From a bacterium ADurb.Bin236 (GTDB lineage Bacteria > UBP15 > UBA6099), in contig MWCD01000003.1 of NCBI GenBank assembly GCA_002069885.1, positions 62,001 through 126,000 of the forward strand: DNA of 64,000 bases. Reading direction: 5' to 3'. Position 1 is the stretch's first letter. The number at the start of each line of letters is the position of its first letter. Below the pieces are notes generated by a model that saw only the letters and a list, made by a program, of their open reading frames with translations, did not search any database and had not been told where the DNA came from. Positions 51,019 to 59,520 of the stretch are shown here, one piece after another. The position numbers were made by a program, and so were the translations under genes.

Positions 51019-51465
51019 TCAGTCCCGTCGGGGCCTGATGCCGAGGGCGGTGTCGAGGGCGACATTGGCCAGCCCGTCCGCCGCGCTGTTCTTCCCTCGC
51101 GGTATTTCGACTATCGCGAACTTTTCGAGCTTCGCGGCGAGCCTGACAACTTTCTCTCTCAACGGCATCAAGTCGGGGTTCTTCACCTTGTACTGCCCGC
51201 GCACCTGCCGGGCGATAAGCTCGCTGTCCGTATGTATTCTGAGGGATGTCGCGCCTAGCTCGGCGGCTGTTTCAAGCGCCAGAAGCGCGCCCTCGTATTC
51301 GGCTCGGTTGTTCGTCGAATGGCCGAGGTAGATTGAGCGTTCAGCGACCACCTGTCCGTTTTTCAGGAGGACCGCCGCCGCCGCTGACGGGCCGGGGTTG
51401 CCCCGCGCCGCTCCGTCCGTGTACGCGTCAAAATCATAGGCAAAACTGTCTTCGTTATTTTTCAT
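51019..51465 (-). CDS. rnhA: Ribonuclease HI family protein
   Basis: 148 aa from ATG 51465; a start at 51519 would overlap the upstream gene by 31 nt. Degrades RNA in RNA-DNA hybrids. Catalytic acids: Asp in AYTDGAARGNPGPSA, Glu in NNRAEYEGALLALE, Asp in LRIHTDSELIARQ, and the last Asp in GKNSAADGLANVAL. The layout matches the short bacterial/archaeal RnhA type without the basic handle loop of E. coli RNase HI. It follows the zinc-ribbon coiled-coil gene by 23 nt, a pairing seen in many bacteria. Confidence 0.92.
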   Translation of the reverse strand: MKNNEDSFAYDFDAYTDGAARGNPGPSAAAAVLLKNGQVVAERSIYLGHSTNNRAEYEGALLALETAAELGATSLRIHTDSELIARQVRGQYKVKNPDLMPLREKVVRLAAKLEKFAIVEIPRGKNSAADGLANVALDTALGIRPRRD

Positions 51466-51488
51466 TGTTTTGGAGATTCCGTTTCCGC

Positions 51489-52223
51489 TCAGCCCTGTCT
51501 GTACAGGATGCGTCCGCAACGCTGGCAGTAAACCAGCCCGTCAGCGCGTTCGAGCGCTTGTAGCGTTCTCAGGCTGACCTCGACGTTGCATCCGGTGCAT
51601 ACTTTGATGTCTTTGTCGTCTGTGTCCTCGATAGTCGCTATCGCCATTCCGTCGTGCGTCTTCTGAAGTTCCTGATAGTGCGACAGCAGGGTCTTGTCGG
51701 AGAAATTTTTGAAGGCCTTGCGCTCCTCGCGCAACTTCTCGACCTCGACTGCGAAGCGCTCCTTGTCGGCGGCGCGCTCGGCGGTGACTTTCTTGAATTC
51801 TTCTTCTATGTCGTTGAGCTGCTCGACGAACCCGCGCTTCTTGAGATCGACGTTGCCAAGCTCAAGCATAAGCTTCACTATCTCGTCTTCGGCGGTCTTT
51901 ATCAGCTTCGTGTACTGCTCTCTTTCCTTAAAGATGAACTGAAGCTCTTTCGGGTCCGTCTGCGAATCGTCCAGTTTCATGTCAACGTTGTTCTTTTTGT
52001 CCTTGTATGCCGCTATCTGGTCCTGAAGCTCCTTGGCTTTCGCTTTGAACGGGATCTGTTCTTTGTCGAAAGCCTCGAGTTTGGCGTTAAGCTCCCTGTG
52101 TTTCTTCTGAACGGGATGCTCGACCTTGTCGATCTGGCGGATGCGCCGCATATTCTGGAGAATCTGGTTGTCGATCTGCTGGAGCTTGAAAAGCTCGTCT
52201 AGCTTGCTGGTCATCTCGGTCAT
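51489..52223 (-). CDS. Coiled-coil protein with C4 zinc ribbon (COG1579 type)
   Basis: 244 aa from ATG 52223 (a TTG directly before it is in frame). Residues 1 to about 185 are a long antiparallel coiled coil; the C-terminus has a four-Cys ribbon, VCTGCNVEVSLRTLQAL and VYCQRCGRILY. This is the domain plan of the COG1579/DUF164 family, thought to bind nucleic acids; the precise role is unknown. It is co-transcribed with rnhA from a good minus-strand promoter. Confidence 0.9.
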   Translation of the reverse strand: MTEMTSKLDELFKLQQIDNQILQNMRRIRQIDKVEHPVQKKHRELNAKLEAFDKEQIPFKAKAKELQDQIAAYKDKKNNVDMKLDDSQTDPKELQFIFKEREQYTKLIKTAEDEIVKLMLELGNVDLKKRGFVEQLNDIEEEFKKVTAERAADKERFAVEVEKLREERKAFKNFSDKTLLSHYQELQKTHDGMAIATIEDTDDKDIKVCTGCNVEVSLRTLQALERADGLVYCQRCGRILYRQG

Positions 52224-52289
52224 CAAAACTTAACCTCCGGCCTCCGGCGCGCGCCGGGGCGCGGGCTTTCCGCCCGGCCACAGGGTAAT

Positions 52290-52318
52290 AGTATATTTGA
52301 TAAGCCCGCTCATTTCAA
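52290..52318 (-). promoter_or_regulatory. Promoter for the zinc-ribbon/rnhA operon
   Basis: TTGAAA (52313-52318), 17-bp spacer, TATACT (52290-52295) on the minus strand, about 60 nt before the start at 52223. Confidence 0.65.
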
Positions 52319-52388
52319 CAGCGCCGCGCGCGCGGCGGCGCGCGCCCCGTTCCCGCTCGGAAAATCACGCTCGCGCGCGCTTGGTTTA

Positions 52389-52417
52389 TTGACAATCGAG
52401 CGCAATCAACATAAACT
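52389..52417 (+). promoter_or_regulatory. Promoter for the thrC/ThiS/NIL operon
   Basis: TTGACA (52389-52394), 17-bp spacer, TAAACT (52412-52417), about 65 nt before the thrC start. It lies divergent to the promoter at 52290, with a CG-alternating low-complexity stretch (about 52321-52380) between them. Confidence 0.65.
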
Positions 52418-52488
52418 CGAATCTGATTTCGCGGGCGGCGTGGCGGGCCGCGCGCGCGCCCCTCCGGGGCCGGGAAGGACGGTAGCTT

Positions 52489-53751
52489 TTGAGCAATCTG
52501 GCGGGCCTCAAATGCAAGGAATGCGGCAGGGCTTTCGACCCCGGCGCGGTCAGCGTCTGCGACTACTGTTTCGGCCCCCTCGAAGCGGACTACAACTACC
52601 AGCGCGCTTCCAAGCTCGCCACCCGGAAAAAAATCAAAAAAGGAACCCCCGACATCTGGCGCTACATGGAACTGCTTCCGCTTGAGGGAACGCGCCCTGT
52701 TGATCTCTCTCCCGGCTTTACCCCGCTGCTAAAAGCGGACAACCTCGGCGCCCGGCTCGGCATAAAAAATCTTTACATCAAAGACGAAACGGTGAACCCC
52801 ACCCATTCGGTGAAAGACCGGATGGTGGCGGTGGCGGTGAGCCGCGCGGTGGAGCTTGGGTTCGGCGTTGTGGCATGCGCGTCGACAGGCAATCTCGCGC
52901 ACTCGCTGGCGGCTCACGCAGCGCGCGCCGGCTTGAAAAGCGTCATATTCGTCCCCCACGACGCAGAACCCGCTCAGCTTGCCGCTATAAACATTTACGA
53001 ACCGGCGCTCATCGCCGTCAAGGGCGGCACTCAGCGCATCAACGCCCTCTGCAACGAGGCGATGGCGAGGGAGAGATGGGCGTTCGTAAACATCAACCTC
53101 CGACCCTATTACGCGGAGGGCGCGAAAACAATAGCTTTCGAAATAGCCGAGCAACTCGGCTGGACCGCCCCCGACCATATCGTCGCCCCCATAGCCTCCG
53201 GCTCCACTCTCACCGCCATTCGAAAGGGAATGACCGAACTGACGGCGGTCGAAATCCTGAAATCGCAGGAAACGAAGCTGCACGGCGCGCAGGCGGAAGG
53301 TTGCGCTCCGGTGGCGGCCGCTTTCCGCAAGAAATCCGAACTGATCCAGCCCGCCGCCCCGGCGACTCTCGCCAAATCATTGTCAATCGGCAACCCGGCG
53401 GACGGCGTGTACGCGCTTCGGGCGGCGCGGGACTCCGGCGGCGCGATCGCGGCGGTCAGCGACAATGAGATAATTGAAGGAATGAAGACGCTCGCTCGCG
53501 AGGAGGGAATCTTTGCCGAGCCTGCGGGCGGCGCTGTTGTCGCCGCTCTCAAGCAACTCGCCTCCGCCCGCGCTTTCAAGGCCGGGGAGACAGTGGTCGC
53601 GGTGATATCCGGAGGCGGGCTGAAAGCCCCGGAAGCGCTGTCCGGCAGATTGAAACCTCCGAGGGTTATCGAGCCGAAGTTATCCGAGCTTGAATCGTTC
53701 CTTGCGCAATTGCGGCGCGCCGAGAACGTGCCCGGCGCCGTCGATATGTGA
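52489..53751 (+). CDS. thrC: Threonine synthase-like PLP enzyme with N-terminal zinc ribbon
   Basis: 420 aa from a TTG at 52489 (GGAAGGA upstream). Converts O-phosphohomoserine to threonine. A rubredoxin-like ribbon CKECGRAF...CDYCFGPLE opens the protein, as in the class of threonine synthases related to archaeal ones. PLP Lys in NPTHSVKDRMVAVAV; CASTGNLAHSLAAHAARAG binds the substrate carboxylate; phosphate loop region IASGSTLTAI. Homoserine kinase in this window supports the role. Because ThiS-like and NIL genes follow at once, an alternative sulfur-transfer reaction (cysteine or homocysteine formation) cannot be excluded. Confidence 0.86.
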   Translation: MSNLAGLKCKECGRAFDPGAVSVCDYCFGPLEADYNYQRASKLATRKKIKKGTPDIWRYMELLPLEGTRPVDLSPGFTPLLKADNLGARLGIKNLYIKDETVNPTHSVKDRMVAVAVSRAVELGFGVVACASTGNLAHSLAAHAARAGLKSVIFVPHDAEPAQLAAINIYEPALIAVKGGTQRINALCNEAMARERWAFVNINLRPYYAEGAKTIAFEIAEQLGWTAPDHIVAPIASGSTLTAIRKGMTELTAVEILKSQETKLHGAQAEGCAPVAAAFRKKSELIQPAAPATLAKSLSIGNPADGVYALRAARDSGGAIAAVSDNEIIEGMKTLAREEGIFAEPAGGAVVAALKQLASARAFKAGETVVAVISGGGLKAPEALSGRLKPPRVIEPKLSELESFLAQLRRAENVPGAVDM

Positions 53752-53780
53752 GACACTCGGTTTTTCTGGAGATTTCGCCG

Positions 53781-54056
53781 ATGCCTGTTAGAATTATGAT
53801 ACCCGGCCCGTTCAGGCGGCTGGCGGGCGGAGCCTCCGAGGCGGAAGTCGAGGCCGCCACAGTTTACGAGGCGATTCGGGCGCTGGAAATACTCGCTCCC
53901 GGCCTGCGCGACCGGCTCACTACCGCCGAAGGAGATGTGCGCCGCTTCATTAGACTTTACGTGAACGGAAAAGATATTTATGAACTGCGCGGCGCGGAAA
54001 CGGAATTGCGGGACGGAGATTCGATAGAGATCGTGCCCGCCGCCGCCGGAGGATGA
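53781..54056 (+). CDS. MoaD/ThiS-type sulfur carrier protein
   Basis: 91 aa from ATG 53781 (GGAG 9 nt upstream); a GTG at 53748 overlapping the thrC stop is an alternative. Beta-grasp fold with the obligatory C-terminal Gly-Gly (IVPAAAGG) that becomes a thiocarboxylate. VRIMIPGPFRRLAGG and LRDGDSIEIVP are typical. Either a molybdopterin synthase small subunit or a carrier for amino-acid sulfur; no moaE or thiG is nearby, and the flanking thrC-like and NIL genes favour the latter. Confidence 0.87.
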   Translation: MPVRIMIPGPFRRLAGGASEAEVEAATVYEAIRALEILAPGLRDRLTTAEGDVRRFIRLYVNGKDIYELRGAETELRDGDSIEIVPAAAGG

Positions 54057-54057
54057 A

Positions 54058-54303
54058 ATGATAAGAAGAAGGCTGCACGTCTCAATGAGCGCCGACCTCG
54101 TCAAGGAGCCGATACTCTATAGGCTGGTCAAGGAATACGACCTTTCCCCGAACGTCAGGCGCGCGGACGTGTCCGCCACCGAAGCTTGGATGGCAATTGA
54201 GCTTCAGGGCGGCTCCGAGGCCCATATTCAGGAAGGCATCGACTACCTGACCGGGCTTGGCGCGACTGTGAAGCCGCTTCAGGGCGACGTTGTGGAAAGT
54301 TGA
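54058..54303 (+). CDS. NIL-domain protein
   Basis: 81 aa, a single ferredoxin-like NIL domain as found at the C-terminus of methionine ABC transporter ATPases and in stand-alone proteins of anaerobes. RRLHVSMSADLVKEPILYRL followed by NVRRADVSATEAWMAIELQG fits. It starts 1 nt after the ThiS-like gene, so the three genes form one unit. Stand-alone NIL proteins often accompany homocysteine/methionine sulfur incorporation; the biochemical role is not settled. Confidence 0.83.
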   Translation: MIRRRLHVSMSADLVKEPILYRLVKEYDLSPNVRRADVSATEAWMAIELQGGSEAHIQEGIDYLTGLGATVKPLQGDVVES

Positions 54304-54363
54304 CATTAGGCTAAATTACGCGCGCGGCCTCCCCGCGCGCGATTACCGGAGAGGCGATAAAAT

Positions 54364-55386
54364 ATGAGCGACACCATGAAAGCCGCCATTTTTGAAGGCG
54401 AAGGAAAGATTGTCCTGAAACAAGTTCCCGTCCCGAAAATCAAAGACGATTTCGACGTGCTGTTGAAAGTGGAGGCGGCAAGCATCTGCGGCACAGACTG
54501 CCAGATACTTAAGACGCCTCCCGGCCACCCGGCCACTCCCGGCGCCATTCTCGGCCACGAATACGTCGGCCAAGTGCTCGAAACCGGCAAAGCCGTCTCC
54601 CACCTGAAACCCGGAGACCGCGTCGCGGTCGACCCCAACCTGACCTGCGGCCTGTGTCCCTATTGCAGGATGGCCATGCCCAACATGTGCGAGAACATGA
54701 CCACTCTGGGCATCTACATCGACGGCGGCTTCGCCGAGTACAACTTGGCCCCGGCCAAGGCCCTTCACAAAATCCCCGAAGACCTCTCCACGGATCTGGC
54801 CATCTTCGCCGAACCGTTGTCCTGCGTCGTGAACGGCGCGACGAAAGCGAAGTTGATGGCTGGCGAGTCGGTAGTCGTCCTCGGAGCCGGGCCGATCGGC
54901 CTGTACTACACCGCACTCATGAAAGCCGGCGGCGCGGGCAAAGTCATCGTCTCCGAAGTCAACGCCCAGCGCGCGGATATGGCCCGCAAGATGGGCGCGG
55001 ACATCATCGTCAACACCGACAAGGACAGCTTGAAGGACGTCGTCATGGCCGAAACCGGCATCGGGGCCGACCTCGTCATCGACGCCGTCGGATGTCTCAT
55101 GACGGAGGCGACCTCCATCTGCCGCCGCGGCGCCCGCGTGTTGCTGTTCGGCATGAACAGCTCCGCCTGCTGCGAGTGCGTCCAGTACGAGATAACCCGC
55201 TACGAGCTTTCCATCATCGGCACTTTCATCTCCAACCATTCCTTCCCGGCGGTCATCAGGCTGCTCAAGGGCGGGAAGCTGCCGCTTGAAAAACTCATCA
55301 CCCACCGCTTGAAACTCGACGACATCCTTGACGGCATCGAGATTATGAAACGCGGCGAAGGCATCGAGATAATCGTCGCGCCGTGA
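54364..55386 (+). CDS. Zinc-dependent alcohol dehydrogenase (MDR superfamily)
   Basis: 340 aa. Catalytic zinc ligands in ASICGTDCQI and GHEYVGQVLE, structural zinc cysteines in TCGLCPYCRMAMPNMC, and Rossmann loop VVLGAGPIGLYYTALMK near residue 180. It resembles threonine/sorbitol dehydrogenase-like polyol or amino-alcohol dehydrogenases. GGAGAGG precedes the ATG. It is 58 nt upstream of a creatininase-family gene, probably in the same transcript. Substrate unknown. Confidence 0.88.
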   Translation: MSDTMKAAIFEGEGKIVLKQVPVPKIKDDFDVLLKVEAASICGTDCQILKTPPGHPATPGAILGHEYVGQVLETGKAVSHLKPGDRVAVDPNLTCGLCPYCRMAMPNMCENMTTLGIYIDGGFAEYNLAPAKALHKIPEDLSTDLAIFAEPLSCVVNGATKAKLMAGESVVVLGAGPIGLYYTALMKAGGAGKVIVSEVNAQRADMARKMGADIIVNTDKDSLKDVVMAETGIGADLVIDAVGCLMTEATSICRRGARVLLFGMNSSACCECVQYEITRYELSIIGTFISNHSFPAVIRLLKGGKLPLEKLITHRLKLDDILDGIEIMKRGEGIEIIVAP

Positions 55387-55444
55387 CTGGCGGGACTCTG
55401 AATGCGAACAAATCAAATTTAACCTCGCGGGAGGGGTAAACGAA

Positions 55445-56476
55445 ATGGCAAAAGCAAAAGCGAAAACAGCAAAGAAGAGCGCCGGAAAACCGTCGCGCGG
55501 CGTTCCGAAGAAACACAAATGGCAACTGCCGGCGGACGGCAAGATGGAAAGCCCGGACGAAATCTATTTCCAGAACATGCCGTGGGCGAAAATTGAAAAA
55601 CGCCTGAAGAAAAACGACATAATAATCCTGCCGATAGGCAGCACCGAAGCGCACGGCCCCCACGCCTGCCCCGGAGAGGACACATTCCTCGTCACCCGCA
55701 TGGCCGAACAGGTCGCCGCCGTCACCGGCTGCACCGTCGCCCAGCCCCTGTGGTACGGCTCCCACCCCTATCACCACATGGGCATGCCCGGAACCGTCCT
55801 AGTGCCCGAAGAATACTTCATCGGGATGCTCAAAGCTATGATGGCCGGGTTCTGGAACGCCGGATTCCGCAAAATGATTTTGCTGAACGGCCACGGCCAA
55901 GAATACGTCATCCCCACAGCCATCCACCAGTTCGCAAAACACTTTCAGGTCCCCGGCGTCTTCATCAACCTCAACTGGTATCACGCCGTGCGCGACTACT
56001 TCAAACTGAAATCCGAAGGAGGGATGTACGACACCAACTTTATCCACGCGGACGAAGTCGAGACATCGTGGTCGCTGGCCCTGTTCCCCGAATTCTTCGA
56101 CATGAAGCAAGCGTGCGACACCGTGCCGCGCGGATACATGAAGGACGGGCATATCGACAAAGCCGGCAACCTGCTCAACAGGCCAATCGCGTGGTACGGA
56201 CAGGTCGGCTGCGGGCCTATCGAGATCTCCGCTTACCCCGAAGGCTGCGTCGGCAAATCCACACTCGCCGACCCGGAAAAAGCAAAACCCGGCATCAGCG
56301 CCCTGCTCGACTACATGGTGCAGCTCATTGAAGACATCGGAGAAGCCTTCCCTCCGGGAAAACTTCCCCCCGGCAACGAAATCTGCGAGCGCTCCAAGGA
56401 AGAGCTTGACGCCCTCACCAAGAAGCCGCTCTCAAAAGGCTGGAAGTCCCTGTACTCCCTCGGCTATCCGTTCTGA
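55445..56476 (+). CDS. Creatininase-family metal-dependent amidohydrolase
   Basis: 343 aa; GGGAGGGG ribosome site. A Lys/Ala-rich leader of about 25 residues (KAKAKTAKKSAGKPSR) precedes the enzyme. Family core: IILPIGSTEAHGPHACPGEDTFLV supplies metal-binding Glu, His and Asp; SHPYHHMGMPGT and ILLNGHGQEYVIPTA give the remaining His and the typical NGHG loop. Members include creatininase and the mycofactocin peptidase MftE. The substrate here is open; the neighbouring zinc dehydrogenase and the ligases elsewhere hint at amine or amide catabolism. The basic leader is unusual for the family. Confidence 0.85.
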   Translation: MAKAKAKTAKKSAGKPSRGVPKKHKWQLPADGKMESPDEIYFQNMPWAKIEKRLKKNDIIILPIGSTEAHGPHACPGEDTFLVTRMAEQVAAVTGCTVAQPLWYGSHPYHHMGMPGTVLVPEEYFIGMLKAMMAGFWNAGFRKMILLNGHGQEYVIPTAIHQFAKHFQVPGVFINLNWYHAVRDYFKLKSEGGMYDTNFIHADEVETSWSLALFPEFFDMKQACDTVPRGYMKDGHIDKAGNLLNRPIAWYGQVGCGPIEISAYPEGCVGKSTLADPEKAKPGISALLDYMVQLIEDIGEAFPPGKLPPGNEICERSKEELDALTKKPLSKGWKSLYSLGYPF

Positions 56477-56637
56477 CAGCAAAAGCGGGCTAGTCCGCAT
56501 CCGAGGCCATATCAGATTGCACGCTCCGCGCCGCCTCCGGGACATTCCCGGGGCGGCGCTCGCGTTTTCCCCCTCCCGCCTAGCCCTGTCTGGACATCTC
56601 TCATCGGGACAACGACAACTGTTATTCACGTCTTCGA

Positions 56638-56667
56638 TTGATTGAGCATTGTTCAATATGATAAAAT
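56638..56667 (+). promoter_or_regulatory. Promoter of the C5-methyltransferase/HNH/Vsr operon, with operator-like repeat
   Basis: TTGATT (56638-56643), 18-bp spacer, TAAAAT (56662-56667), 28 nt before the ATG. An inverted repeat ATTGA-N7-TCAAT (56641-56657) lies between the boxes, where a methyltransferase or C-protein could act as autoregulator. The 218-bp gap before it shows no gene. Confidence 0.5.
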
Positions 56668-56694
56668 GTGGTTACTAACGATAGAGAGAAGACA

Positions 56695-58131
56695 ATGAGC
56701 GGTTCTGTTGCTGATAAAAAACGATTATTGAAGATAACGGCTGGAAATATTAGACAGAGCCACATATATATTAATGGACACCTTGATTTTTTCCCTGAAG
56801 AATGCGTCTATTCAAAGATTTCGGCAGATAAATGCGAGCAGAATAAAATTGAAATATTCCTTGTCGGACTTAATAGAACGATTTTCACGAACATTGCCGT
56901 CGACGATGAAACGGGGAAACCCGGTCGAATATTTCGAGAAAGAGCATGGATAAAAAGGTTTTTTAAACATCATTCGATTCAAGTCGGAGATATTTTAGCT
57001 ATAGAAAGAATGGATTCATTTAGATACAGACTCTATCCTTTTGAATCGAAATCGAAGCGTGAATTTGTATGGCAAAGTTTTATTGAAGAGCGACCACGCG
57101 GGAAGGGACCTACTGTTATCGAACTTTTCGCGGGATGTGGCGGAATGTTGCTTGGTTTTAAAAACACCGGATACAAAACAGTTCTCGCAAACGAGTGGGA
57201 TTCCGCCGCTTGCGACACGATAAGAATGAACCTCACGGATCGAGTCGCGCAGTGCGCCGTTCAGGAGATAGAAAGGTTTCCTAAGGCGGATATAGTCATT
57301 GGCGGTCCGCCGTGCCAAGGTTTCAGCAATCTAGGCGAAAAAGTTCCCAACGATCCGAGAAGACAACTTTGGCGTCAATTTATGAGAGCAGTCTCCGACG
57401 CAGACCCTTACGTGTTTATTATCGAAAACGTTCCCCCTATTCTTTCATCGCAAGAGTTCATCGAAATAAACCGCATCGCCGCCAGTTTGGGATATTCAGT
57501 TATGGGACAAGTCATGAACACCGCAGATTACGGAGTCCCACAAACAAGAAAAAGAGCGATAATTATCGGTTGCAAAGGATGCGCCCCTTCCTTCCCGGAG
57601 CCGACACATTTCAACCCAGATAAAATTGACCTGTTGAATTTTAAACTGAAACCGTGGCTTACTGTAAAAGACGCTATAGGCGATTTGCCGTTGCAACCCG
57701 ACGGCAACAATTGGCATATCGGGAGGAATCCCACGGAAAAATCCATAAGAAGGTATTCACACATACCAGCGGGCGGCAATAGATGGGATCTTCCTGATGA
57801 TTTGATGCCGGATTGCTGGAAACGAAAAACAAAAGGTGGCACTGATTTATTTGGTCGCTTGTGGTGGAATAGGCCGTCCGTAACGATAAGAACGGAGTTT
57901 TACAAACCCGAAAAAGGAAGATATCTTCATCCACAAGAAAATAGACCCATCACACATAGAGAAGCAGCCAGATTACAAGGGTTTCCCGACGACTTCTTCT
58001 TTGTTGGAACAAAGACTCAAGTAGGAATTCAGATTGGAAATGCAGTTCCTCCCCCTTTTGCCGAAGCGTTAGCAAAACATGCGTCGCTTTTAATATCAAA
58101 ATCCAAAAAAAGCGACAAGAAAGCAAGCTGA
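56695..58131 (+). CDS. DNA (cytosine-5) methyltransferase with N-terminal DNA-binding-like domain
   Basis: 478 aa from ATG 56695 (GAGAGAAG upstream); a GTG at 56668 is less likely. Residues 1 to about 130 form an extra domain (FFPEECVYSKI, IFTNIAVDDETGKPGRIFRERAW, IQVGDILAIERMD) that resembles B3/EcoRII-N pseudobarrel DNA-binding domains (inference). C5 motifs follow: I, VIELFAGCGGMLLGF; IV, GGPPCQGFSNLG with the catalytic Cys; VI, FIIENVPP; VIII, QTRKRAIIIG; X, VGIQIGNAVPPPFAEAL. Paired with an HNH nuclease 3 nt on and vsr, so a type II R-M system. Low G+C relative to its neighbours points to transfer. Confidence 0.93.
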   Translation: MSGSVADKKRLLKITAGNIRQSHIYINGHLDFFPEECVYSKISADKCEQNKIEIFLVGLNRTIFTNIAVDDETGKPGRIFRERAWIKRFFKHHSIQVGDILAIERMDSFRYRLYPFESKSKREFVWQSFIEERPRGKGPTVIELFAGCGGMLLGFKNTGYKTVLANEWDSAACDTIRMNLTDRVAQCAVQEIERFPKADIVIGGPPCQGFSNLGEKVPNDPRRQLWRQFMRAVSDADPYVFIIENVPPILSSQEFIEINRIAASLGYSVMGQVMNTADYGVPQTRKRAIIIGCKGCAPSFPEPTHFNPDKIDLLNFKLKPWLTVKDAIGDLPLQPDGNNWHIGRNPTEKSIRRYSHIPAGGNRWDLPDDLMPDCWKRKTKGGTDLFGRLWWNRPSVTIRTEFYKPEKGRYLHPQENRPITHREAARLQGFPDDFFFVGTKTQVGIQIGNAVPPPFAEALAKHASLLISKSKKSDKKAS

Positions 58132-58134
58132 TTG

Positions 58135-59082
58135 ATGGCGAAGAGAAGACAGCATGAATCGGTCGAAGATTTGATTGGTTTAATTGACCGTAAGCTAGCC
58201 TTTTTCGGCAACAACCGCTCTCAATTCAGTCTTCGGGACAAAGTTTTATGTTTGGCTGATATATTTGAAAAGGTTAAAGATTTAGGCGTTAGTGCCATAG
58301 CGGAAAGCGGAATCAATTCAAAAGCGGCTAGAGAACGCATACGACTATATTTATTAGAATACCCCGATACCGTCATTGATGGGATTGAGTTAGCGGTCGT
58401 TTCCGGCATAGCTGATTATCCGAGAAGAATTCGAGAGTTAAGAGTCGAACACGGTTATCAAATAGCGACCGGAGCCTCTCAAGATCCCGAGTTCGGAGTG
58501 GATTTGTCGCCGGATCAGTATTTTCTTGTTTCCGTTGAGCCTGACTTAGACGCAGCCAGACGATGGCATATAGTAAACAGAATAAGAAAAAGCGCAGATG
58601 GAAGCAGGCAGAAAATACTCGCGTTTCTGCTGGAAAACGTAGGGAAAGTTGTTACGACTGAAGAACTGTATTATGTTTCGAACGAGGCTAAAGAATTCGG
58701 AAGGCGAACTCGCGAACTTAGAACAGAAAACGGGTATATGATTGCGACAAGATTCACTGGTCGGCCTGATTTGAAATCAGGACAGTATATTCTTCAATCC
58801 GACCAGCGCATAGCCGAGCCGCATGACAGGCAGATTCCTGATTCAGTGCAAAAAGAAGTTTATAGCAGAGATAGCAATAAATGCAGATTGTGTGGATGGA
58901 GCATTAAGCGATGGTCAAACAATGATCCGAGAATCTTAGAGCTACATCATATTGAGCATCATAAGCAAGGCGGGCCGAACACTGCTAACAACTTAATTGT
59001 GTTATGCAGCAAATGTCACGACGAAGTTCATTCCGGAAAACATAAGGCGATTCTTGATAGAATCGTGAAACAGAATGACTGA
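58135..59082 (+). CDS. HNH restriction endonuclease with repeated winged-helix-like segments
   Basis: 315 aa from ATG 58135 (a TTG directly before is in frame). The C-terminal HNH domain is complete: zinc cysteines in KCRLCGW and LCSKCHDEVH, and catalytic LELHHIEHHKQGGPNTANN near residue 280. Upstream are two similar segments, YPRRIRELRVEHGYQIATG and FGRRTRELRTENGYMIATR, about 95 residues apart, each following a helical block; these look like duplicated winged-helix DNA readers. Position right after a C5 methyltransferase and overlapping vsr by 8 nt makes it the cognate restriction enzyme. Cleavage specificity is unknown. Confidence 0.88.
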   Translation: MAKRRQHESVEDLIGLIDRKLAFFGNNRSQFSLRDKVLCLADIFEKVKDLGVSAIAESGINSKAARERIRLYLLEYPDTVIDGIELAVVSGIADYPRRIRELRVEHGYQIATGASQDPEFGVDLSPDQYFLVSVEPDLDAARRWHIVNRIRKSADGSRQKILAFLLENVGKVVTTEELYYVSNEAKEFGRRTRELRTENGYMIATRFTGRPDLKSGQYILQSDQRIAEPHDRQIPDSVQKEVYSRDSNKCRLCGWSIKRWSNNDPRILELHHIEHHKQGGPNTANNLIVLCSKCHDEVHSGKHKAILDRIVKQND

Positions 59083-59491
59083 CATCTTTTCACCTGACAA
59101 ACGTCGTGCAATAATGAGTGCTGTTCACAGCAAAAATACCCACCCTGAGATGATCGTAAGAAAAATGTTGTTCTCTTCCGGATACAGATACCGCTTGCAT
59201 GACGGAAAACTCCCGGGGAATCCCGATTTGGTTTTTGCCAGCAGAAAAAAGGCTATATTTGTAAACGGTTGCTATTGGCATAGACACAATTGCTCAAAGG
59301 GCAGGTCTACACCTAAAACCAGAGAGGATTTCTGGAAAGATAAATTTGAGGCCAATATTCAGAGAGATGCTAGGAATAAAAAATATTTGAAAAAAATGGG
59401 ATGGGACGTGCTGGTTGTTTGGGAATGCCAAATAAAGCGTTCAAAAGAGGATTTTCTACTTGTGAAACTTATAGGTTTTTTAGAACACTGA
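59075..59491 (+). CDS. vsr: Very short patch repair endonuclease (Vsr)
   Basis: 138 aa, standard length. Nicks 5' of T in T:G mismatches created by deamination of 5-methylcytosine. RRAIMSAVHSKNTHPEMIVRKMLF, the catalytic Asp in PGNPDLVFASRKKAIFVNGCYWHRH with zinc ligands, and WKDKFEANIQRDARNKKYL are diagnostic. Its presence confirms that the neighbouring methylase makes 5-methylcytosine. Overlaps the HNH gene. Confidence 0.96.
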   Translation: MTDIFSPDKRRAIMSAVHSKNTHPEMIVRKMLFSSGYRYRLHDGKLPGNPDLVFASRKKAIFVNGCYWHRHNCSKGRSTPKTREDFWKDKFEANIQRDARNKKYLKKMGWDVLVVWECQIKRSKEDFLLVKLIGFLEH

Positions 59492-59520
59492 CAAATAGAA
59501 TATCTTGAAGAGAGCATAGC

